DNA of 19,888 nt from Candidatus Gottesmanbacteria bacterium (lineage in GTDB: Bacteria; Patescibacteriota; Microgenomatia; 2-02-FULL-39-11), in the NCBI GenBank assembly GCA_016204905.1, contig JACQJU010000114.1, positions 1-19,888 of the forward strand, given 5' to 3'. A program made the translations under genes and the position numbers. Shown here in pieces: positions 15,236-19,888 of this stretch. The first letter of the stretch is position 1. The number at the start of each line of letters is the position of its first letter. The notes beneath the pieces are model-generated. The model did not search any database. It was given only the letters and a program-made list of their open reading frames with translations, and was not told where the DNA came from.

Positions 15236-15673
15236 ATGATATTAAACATTTATACTGATGGAGGGGCAAGGGGAAATCCAGGGCCAGCGGCGATAGGTGT
15301 GGTGGTGATGGATGAGAATGGGAAAAAGATAAAAGAGATGGGGAAAAAGATAGGGGAGACGACTAATAATGTGGCAGAGTATATGGCCCTGATTGAGGCA
15401 CTTATGTGGGTTAATAATAACCCAATAAGTACCAATAACCCAATAACCCAATCAACAAGTAAACCAAAGATAATTTTTTACTTAGATTCAACTCTGGTAG
15501 TAAATCAATTGAATGGGATGTTTAAAGTGAAAAATGGTAATTTGAGAGATCTGATCGTGAAAATAAGGCAGCTAGAGCAGAGCGTTGGAGGTAATATAAT
15601 TTATACATATATCCCGCGGGAAAAGAACTGGCATGCCGATAAATTGGTAAATCAAGCATTGGATGATATTTAA
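15236..15673 (+). CDS. rnhA: ribonuclease HI (145 aa)
   Basis: Cleaves the RNA strand of RNA-DNA hybrids, removing primers and R-loops in the cytoplasm. All four catalytic acids are visible: D8 in YTDGGARGNPG, E48 in NVAEYMAL, D84 in FYLDSTLVV and D135 in NWHADKLVNQA. The length is normal for the short type without an N-terminal hybrid-binding domain. Residues about 61-76 (NNPISTNNPITQSTSK) are low complexity and come from a tandem AATAACCC-like DNA repeat, which enlarges a loop before the third catalytic strand. It begins 3 nt after the hicA stop, so it may be read from the hicBA transcript. No good Shine-Dalgarno is seen. Confidence 0.95.
   Translation: MILNIYTDGGARGNPGPAAIGVVVMDENGKKIKEMGKKIGETTNNVAEYMALIEALMWVNNNPISTNNPITQSTSKPKIIFYLDSTLVVNQLNGMFKVKNGNLRDLIVKIRQLEQSVGGNIIYTYIPREKNWHADKLVNQALDDI
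15416..15449 (+). repeat. AATAACCC microrepeat within rnhA
   Basis: Three exact copies of AATAACCC at 15416-15423, 15434-15441 and 15442-15449, with a degenerate unit (AATAAGTACC) between the first two. It stays in frame and encodes an Asn/Pro/Ser/Thr loop. Confidence 0.8.
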
Positions 15674-15680
15674 TTATGAA

Positions 15681-15768
15681 TTATAAATTCTAAATGCTAA
15701 ATCAATTATGAATTTAAAAATTTATTAATTTAGAAATTGATTTATAATTTGTAATTTAGACTTTATAA
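15681..15768. repeat. long imperfect AT-rich inverted repeat
   Basis: Left-arm blocks TTATAAA (15681-15687), TCTAAAT (15689-15695) and TAAATCAATT (15698-15707) pair in order with TTTATAA (15762-15768), ATTTAGA (15754-15760) and AATTGATTTA (15735-15744). It lies just after rnhA. It could be a terminator-like structure or a remnant miniature element. Confidence 0.6.
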
Positions 15769-15946
15769 TTTAATGTATACCCCTCATACTCTCCCCTCGT
15801 AAAGACTTTAAGATGCATACCAGTCGTTCTTAATTTTTTTCTTATAAACTATACCCTATTACTAATTTTTGTGCCTATTGGTAATTACATTTTTTCAAGC
15901 ATCCAACATTAATTTTAATTTCCCTAGCTAGGCGTAATTACGTATT

Positions 15947-15978
15947 TTGCCGACGTCTCCTTCGGCAATAAAATTTTT
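15947..15978 (+). terminator. possible intrinsic terminator
   Basis: A perfect 7-bp stem, TTGCCGA (15947-15953) with TCGGCAA (15962-15968), an 8-nt loop, then TAAAATTTTT. The T-run begins a few bases late, and the hairpin is nearly 300 nt after rnhA, so the call is weak. Confidence 0.3.
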
Positions 15979-16062
15979 CATGGGTTATTTTCACAAGACT
16001 TTTAGATTCGGATTATTTATTTACCGCAGCAATTTAACTAAAGATTTAGTAAAATTAGAAAT

Positions 16063-18333
16063 ATGAAGTCGAGTCGAAAAATAATATTTTCACAGGAAGA
16101 AAATCAGCGTGTAAAGGTAGGAATTATCGGTGAGGGAAGAATTGCCGAATCACTCAAAGAAAAATTGATTGGCCAAAATTGTCAGGTCATCAGCACTGCC
16201 CTTTTTTCGGGAGAACTTTCTAACTGCAGTTATATATTTCAGCTGGATGATTTTGCCTCTATCCCCAAAATAAACAAACTAGCTGTCCAAAAGAATATTA
16301 AATTGTTGGTCGTTTTGCCAGAGGCAGGAGTTGATTTGGAAGAATTAAAAAAATCAGAATTGGCAAAAATTTTGATCATAGGAGAAGAAAGGCGGTGGGA
16401 GGGGGAGAAGTTGATAGGAACGATACTTTGGGCGATGTTTAGTAAGAGTGCGGGAAAACTGATAAATTTTTCGAGACAGAAAGTTGAGGTTAAAACTAGG
16501 GTGAAACCAAAAAGGAAAATATCTTTTAAATTTAGAATACCTTCCCAGACTAAATACCTAGTCATAGGGCTACTAATTTTATCACCGGCTATATTGACTA
16601 TTTTAAATTTGTGGCAAGCGGGGCTAAATCTCAAAAATTTTGAAAAGTATATGGTGGGTGGCCGGTGGAATGAGGCAAAGGAGGTCATAGGGGGTGCAAG
16701 AAGAAATATGAGGTTAAATGATATGGTATTTAGTTTGGTTGCCGGAGTGACGCCTTTTGGCGGAGGGATGATAAATAGCTGGGAAAGTTTGGGAGTAGTA
16801 ATGGAAAAAAGTATTTCTGTAGGAGAGGGCATATTGGAGGCCAAGGAGATAGTGAGTAGAGAAAAAGAAATGTTTGGCTCAGGGGACGCGGCGATGGATC
16901 CGGCGGCGATAGAGCGGTTAAATAGAATATTGAGTCAGATAAATGGAGATACGGCGAGTATAGAAAGAGAGATTCCCAAAGTAGAGATACCTTTTTTTCC
17001 CAAGGAGGAGATGTTGGAAAAAATCAGGAGTAATAAAGAAAAATTAGAGCTGGTAAATAATTTATTGCCAATAGTATCCAGGGTGATAAAAGATGAGAAG
17101 GCTTACAAACTACTAGTACTTTTCCAAAACAATACTGAGCTTAGGCCTACGGGGGGTTTTATTGGCTCCTATGGACTGGTGAACATAAAAGAGGGTAGAA
17201 TTGCCTCTTTTAAGATATATGACGTTTATGGGGCAGATGGGCAGCTTAGGGCTCATGTAGATCCGCCACTGGCAATCAGAGAATATATGTCTCAACCTAA
17301 TTGGTTTCTGCGGGATAGTAACTTTGATCCGGATTTTTCGGTATCAGGGCAGCAAGCGGAATGGTTTTTGGAAAAAGAAACAGGCGAGAGAGTGGATGGG
17401 GTGATAGGAGTAAATTTGACACTGCTACGAGAGATACTCAGATCTTTGGGTCCTATTTATCTGCCTGATTATAAAGAAAATATAACGGCGGATAATTTAT
17501 TCATAAAAGCTACTGTTTATGTCCAAAAGGGATTTTTTCCGGGATCGAGCGCCAAGGGAGATTTCTTGGGAAGTTTGGCCAATGCGCTATATTTTTCGCT
17601 CGGCAGCCTGAATTTTAATCAGTGGTATGGTTTGGGTGGAGCTATAGGAGCGGGGCTCGAGGAAAAAAATATACTATTGTTTTTTCATGATGAAGAACTC
17701 CAGGCGATGGTAGAAGAGAGGGGATGGGGCGGGAGGATGTTAGATATAAATTGTCCGATAGAGAATTGTTTTGCTGATTATATTGCTATAAATGAGGCCA
17801 ACTTGGGAGTGAATAAGGCCAATATGTATATAGTCAGGAAGGTAGAGGTGGTGAAAAATTTTGCTGCTGGGGGAGGGATAGATTCGATTATTAGTATAAA
17901 TTATAGAAATGATAGCCCGATGGAGGTTTTTCCAGCGGGTACATATAAGAATTATTTACGTTTCTTTTTGCCAAGAGAAGCAGTGGTGTCAAGTATAAAA
18001 TATGATGGAAGGGAAATAGAAAGAATAGACAGAAATGACTATGGAAAGGATAAAACTGAAGTAGGTGTATGGGTAGAAATACCTCCACTGGCGTCTAAGC
18101 AAGTAGTTATCGAGTATACTTTGCCTGCTATTACTGGAAATAAATTTAGTTATCAACTTTTTTATCAAAAACAAGCTGGTGAGAGGGATACAGAAACTGA
18201 TTTGCAATTTGGATTTCCGACTAACTGGAAAGTCAGATCAAGAAATTTTTCGGCAAAAAGGGAAGGAGACGGTTATAAGTACAACACCGATGCGCTGGTG
18301 GATAGAGTGTTTATATGGGACGTTGATAATTGA
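16063..18333 (+). CDS. DUF4012 membrane protein with Rossmann-like N-terminus (756 aa)
   Basis: DUF4012 proteins are large membrane-anchored proteins frequent in CPR and Gram-positive genomes, often near polysaccharide genes; their function is not established. Residues about 17-130 resemble a Rossmann-like nucleotide-binding domain (VGIIGEGRIAESL, with GxGxxx). Residues 131-164 are very basic. One membrane helix spans about 165-185 (YLVIGLLILSPAILTILNLW). The rest should be outside, with the family hallmark FQNNTELRPTGGFIGSYG at 354-371 and FKIYDVYGADGQL after it. The basic stretch before the helix supports an N-in topology, which puts the Rossmann-like part in the cytoplasm. The start is ATG 16063, 7 nt after TAAAAT with no Shine-Dalgarno. 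The flippase 1.3 kb upstream is a loose functional hint toward cell-surface glycans. Confidence 0.9.
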   Translation: MKSSRKIIFSQEENQRVKVGIIGEGRIAESLKEKLIGQNCQVISTALFSGELSNCSYIFQLDDFASIPKINKLAVQKNIKLLVVLPEAGVDLEELKKSELAKILIIGEERRWEGEKLIGTILWAMFSKSAGKLINFSRQKVEVKTRVKPKRKISFKFRIPSQTKYLVIGLLILSPAILTILNLWQAGLNLKNFEKYMVGGRWNEAKEVIGGARRNMRLNDMVFSLVAGVTPFGGGMINSWESLGVVMEKSISVGEGILEAKEIVSREKEMFGSGDAAMDPAAIERLNRILSQINGDTASIEREIPKVEIPFFPKEEMLEKIRSNKEKLELVNNLLPIVSRVIKDEKAYKLLVLFQNNTELRPTGGFIGSYGLVNIKEGRIASFKIYDVYGADGQLRAHVDPPLAIREYMSQPNWFLRDSNFDPDFSVSGQQAEWFLEKETGERVDGVIGVNLTLLREILRSLGPIYLPDYKENITADNLFIKATVYVQKGFFPGSSAKGDFLGSLANALYFSLGSLNFNQWYGLGGAIGAGLEEKNILLFFHDEELQAMVEERGWGGRMLDINCPIENCFADYIAINEANLGVNKANMYIVRKVEVVKNFAAGGGIDSIISINYRNDSPMEVFPAGTYKNYLRFFLPREAVVSSIKYDGREIERIDRNDYGKDKTEVGVWVEIPPLASKQVVIEYTLPAITGNKFSYQLFYQKQAGERDTETDLQFGFPTNWKVRSRNFSAKREGDGYKYNTDALVDRVFIWDVDN

Positions 18334-18358
18334 CAATTTTTCCTAAGGAGGATAAAAT
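18330..18358 (+). promoter_or_regulatory. promoter of rplY
   Basis: TTGACA (18330-18335), exactly 17 nt, then TAAAAT (18353-18358): the best promoter in the window. The -35 overlaps the DUF4012 stop codon and the -10 overlaps the ATG of a 7-codon mini-ORF. The predicted start is about 7-8 nt before the L25 ATG. Confidence 0.6.
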
Positions 18359-18380
18359 GTGGCGTTACTCATATGGATAA
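18357..18380 (+). CDS. putative 7-residue leader peptide MWRYSYG
   Basis: ATG at 18357 opens MWRYSYG and a TAA at 18378-18380 that overlaps the L25 start by 8 nt (ATGGATAA). The sequence AAGGAGG (18345-18351), the strongest Shine-Dalgarno in the window, is 5 nt before this ATG but 21 nt before the L25 ATG. It could couple translation into rplY on read-through mRNA from the DUF4012 gene. It may instead be chance overlap with the promoter at 18330-18358. Confidence 0.35.
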   Translation: MWRYSYG

Positions 18381-19137
18381 GATAACACTTTCAGCGCAAA
18401 AGAGATCGGTTGTAGGCAAAAAAGTTAGGCGGTTACGCAAGGAAGGTATGCTTCCGGCTAATGTTTATGGCAAAAAAGTGAAATCAGCCGCGGTTACTGT
18501 GTCATTGGCTGATTTTGATAAGGTATATAAAAAAGCCGGTGAGACGGGGCTAATTGAGCTAAAGGTTGGGGGGGAAATTAGGCCGGTATTGATACACAAC
18601 ATACAATTGGATCCGGTGAAGATGAGTCCGATGCATGCTGATTTTTATCAGGTGGATTTGAAAGAGAAAGTAGCGGCAAATGTTTCGATAGAATTAGTGG
18701 GTGAGGCACCGGCGGTGGCGGCAAAAACTGGAGTACTACTGACTCTTTTGGATGAGATAGAAGTAGAAGCGCTACCTAGGGACTTGCCGGAAAAAATAAT
18801 AGTAAAAGTAGACCATCTTTCTGTAGTAGATCAAGTAGTAAAAGTATCTGACTTGATGGTGGATAAAGCGGTCAAAATACTAACACCTTTAGATCGGGAA
18901 GTGGTAAAAGTAGCTCCGCTGGTTTCCAAAGAAGCGGAAAAAATGGCAGCCGAGGAAGAAGCAGCCAAAGCGGCAGCAGCTGCGGAGGCCGCGGCAGCAG
19001 CTGGTCCTGCTGAGGGTGGAGCACCTGCGCCAGCTCCAGCAACGGAAGAAAAGAAGCCTGCGCCTGCGGCAGGCCCGCCTGCCGGACGGGCAGGTAAAGA
19101 AGAAAAGGAACCCCCCAAAGCTCCTCCGGCAAAATAA
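18373..19137 (+). CDS. rplY: ribosomal protein L25 / CTC with Ala-Pro-rich tail (254 aa)
   Basis: L25 of the CTC type binds 5S rRNA in the large ribosomal subunit. The N-terminal 5S-binding domain is clear (KITLSAQKRSVVGKKVRRLR, then KEGMLPANVYGK), followed by the second beta domain (about 95-180; VSIELVGEAPAVAAKTGVLL). Residues about 190-254 form a low-complexity Ala/Glu/Pro/Lys tail. The last part of that tail (about residues 231-241) comes from a GC-rich palindromic DNA element. The start at 18373 fits the family, but the strong Shine-Dalgarno is placed for a 7-codon upstream ORF instead. The gene ends 1 nt before the end of the opposite-strand TPR gene. Confidence 0.95.
   Translation: MDKITLSAQKRSVVGKKVRRLRKEGMLPANVYGKKVKSAAVTVSLADFDKVYKKAGETGLIELKVGGEIRPVLIHNIQLDPVKMSPMHADFYQVDLKEKVAANVSIELVGEAPAVAAKTGVLLTLLDEIEVEALPRDLPEKIIVKVDHLSVVDQVVKVSDLMVDKAVKILTPLDREVVKVAPLVSKEAEKMAAEEEAAKAAAAAEAAAAAGPAEGGAPAPAPATEEKKPAPAAGPPAGRAGKEEKEPPKAPPAK
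19062..19094. repeat. GC-rich palindromic repeat in the rplY tail
   Basis: This 33-bp island is nearly all G/C in an AT-leaning genome. It contains the perfect palindrome GCCTGCGGCAGGC (19062-19074) and the inverted repeat CCTGCC-GGACG-GGCAGG just after it. It is in frame, encoding an Ala/Gly/Pro run. It looks like the GC-rich REP-like elements scattered through some CPR genomes. Confidence 0.55.
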
Positions 19138-19138
19138 A

Positions 19139-19528
19139 TTATTCTAAGGAAGCTTTCAATTTTAGGCCAATTTCATTTTCGGGATCTAGACTGAGAAGTT
19201 TATCGATATAGTTTTGGGCATGGTCATTTTCACCCACACTCAAATAACTTTGGGCGAGCTTGATATAAGAATACTTGTAGTCAGGAAAGCTCCTATTGAT
19301 GGTTTGCCATAATTTGATTTCTTCGGCCACGTTTTGGGGAAGAAGATTTTTTTTTACTTCCTCTAGAGGGGAGCTTGTTAGGCCTAAGACTTGGGGAGAA
19401 TGGCCAAGAAGATTTAGGGAGGCAAAGGTAACTACGATTAGCCATAAAAACAATGCGGCAATTCTACGGGAATAATGCGGGAATAATTTCGGTAATTTTA
19501 AATTTAGTTTTAATTTGGGTAGAATCAT
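19139..19528 (-). CDS. membrane-anchored TPR-like protein (129 aa)
   Basis: A basic N-terminus (KLKLNLKLPKLF) precedes one hydrophobic helix at about 22-43 (RIAALFLWLIVVTFASLNLL), so the protein is probably anchored with its C-terminus outside. Residues about 79-129 contain one to two tetratricopeptide-like repeats (FPDYKYSYIKLAQSYLSVGE, then HAQNYIDKLLSLDPENEIGL). TPRs mediate protein-protein contacts; no partner is visible. The start is ATG 19528, 12 nt after a perfect TATAAT. It is tail to tail with rplY. A bitopic TPR protein is a common CPR gene, but no specific function can be given. Confidence 0.8.
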   Translation of the reverse strand: MILPKLKLNLKLPKLFPHYSRRIAALFLWLIVVTFASLNLLGHSPQVLGLTSSPLEEVKKNLLPQNVAEEIKLWQTINRSFPDYKYSYIKLAQSYLSVGENDHAQNYIDKLLSLDPENEIGLKLKASLE

Positions 19529-19540
19529 AGAAGTAATACC

Positions 19541-19569
19541 ATTATACTAATGGTGAGGGAAGAGTACAA
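19541..19569 (-). promoter_or_regulatory. promoter of the TPR gene
   Basis: On the minus strand TTGTAC (19569-19564), a 17-nt spacer and a perfect TATAAT (19546-19541), 12 nt before the ATG. The -35 is weak (3 of 6). Confidence 0.45.
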
Positions 19570-19822
19570 TTGTATATTATTATGCTCGCATATAAAATTT
19601 TCTTGAAACGCTTAACCTCGTATAAGAAATTTTTTTGTTCGTAAGACTCTAAGATCATAAAGTGTGTTGTTATTCAGTCGATAACTATATAAAATTATTA
19701 AGTCTTTTATGTTTATTGATATAAGCATTCCTTATGCGATCTGCAAAAATTTCTTAGTACTTCGGTTTATTGCTTATGAAAATTTTATAGTGACCAATTA
19801 TTAATATTAAATTTTAAATAAT
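19570..19822. other. AT-rich intergenic region before the last gene
   Basis: No gene, tRNA or clear terminator seen. The segment CGTAAGACTCTAAGATCATA (19640-19659) resembles 15798-15819 in the other long intergenic region. A T-run sits at 19630-19636 without a good stem. Confidence 0.5.
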
Positions 19823-19888
19823 ATGAATAATAAATATAGTATTGCTAAAATTCTTTCTATTTTTAATGAAAATTACCCTAATGCCAAG
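19823..19888 (+). CDS. partial gene, possibly endonuclease III N-terminus
   Basis: ATG at 19823 opens 22 codons running off the window end: MNNKYSIAKILSIFNENYPN followed by AK. The pattern of a short helix ending in 'NENYP-x-A-K' matches the first residues of many endonuclease III proteins (base-excision repair glycosylases), but the [4Fe-4S] and HhH motifs would lie outside the window. The frame is open and starts plausibly, so a gene is likely; the product is only a suggestion. Confidence 0.4.
   Translation, partial: MNNKYSIAKILSIFNENYPNAK

Larger units (their letters stand above)
15674..16062. other. 389-nt AT-rich intergenic region
   Basis: No gene seen. It holds a long imperfect hairpin (15681-15768), a short perfect hairpin (15947-15968), small palindromes CCTAGCTAGG and CGTAATTACG near 15923-15942, and a TAAAAT box (16050-16055) 7 nt before the DUF4012 start. 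A segment at 15798-15819 resembles one at 19640-19659. No tRNA or known RNA element was recognised. Confidence 0.6.

Noticed and set aside
15416..15451. CRISPR-like repeat array
   Set aside because: The 8-bp units are tandem with almost no spacers and lie in frame inside RNase HI.
15674..16062. tRNA or riboswitch in the long intergenic region
   Set aside because: No T-arm-like GGTTCGAATC, cloverleaf or known riboswitch core was seen.
18831..19132. Two minus-strand frames (Ala/Gly-rich and Leu/Pro-rich) opposite the L25 tail
   Set aside because: Low-complexity shadows of the Ala/Pro-rich L25 C-terminus.
1..19888. Recoded TGA (code 25) as in Gracilibacteria
   Set aside because: Several well-recognised genes end at TGA at the expected family length, and no family protein needs read-through of TGA.

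Overview
This window most likely comes from a Candidate Phyla Radiation (Patescibacteria) genome, probably of the Microgenomates type. The reasons are an AT-leaning composition, a DUF4012 membrane protein with a Rossmann-like N-terminus, small toxin-antitoxin pairs and AbiEii-type nucleotidyltransferases with their usual CPR partners, and several very large proteins that match no family I know. TGA is a normal stop here (it ends the DUF433, PIN-like, DUF4012 and 453-residue genes), so this is not the code-25 Gracilibacteria/Absconditabacteria branch. The placement is inferred from gene content, not from a marker phylogeny.

Left part (about 1-12640): six unrecognised genes. On the minus strand a 539-residue protein is followed, with a 1-nt overlap, by a small acidic 110-residue protein. 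Divergent from it is a 1162-residue protein, which converges with an 11-nt overlap on a 1038-residue protein. Further right a 453-residue protein is followed by an acidic 156-residue protein. The large proteins share a style: three have long Pro/Ala/Gln-rich N-termini, none has a signal peptide, and none has an enzyme motif I recognise. Between them sits a minus-strand operon (8874-10681) of two tandem AbiE-like nucleotidyltransferases, each preceded by a different small partner.

Middle part (12700-15232): two more toxin-antitoxin pairs, DUF433/PIN-like (DUF5615) and HicB/HicA, flank a Wzx-type flippase. Both pairs start from an almost identical 40-bp promoter-plus-start-codon sequence. In the HicBA copy this sequence also encodes the last residues of the flippase.

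Right part (15236-19888): RNase HI, an AT-rich intergenic stretch with a long imperfect hairpin, the DUF4012 protein, ribosomal protein L25/CTC with an unusual Ala/Pro tail, a membrane-anchored TPR protein on the other strand, and the first 22 codons of what may be endonuclease III.

The window also carries a consistent expression signal. Many first genes have a TANNNT -10 box ending about 6 nt before the start codon, with no Shine-Dalgarno, which predicts leaderless mRNAs. Several downstream genes instead have a Shine-Dalgarno or overlap their neighbour.
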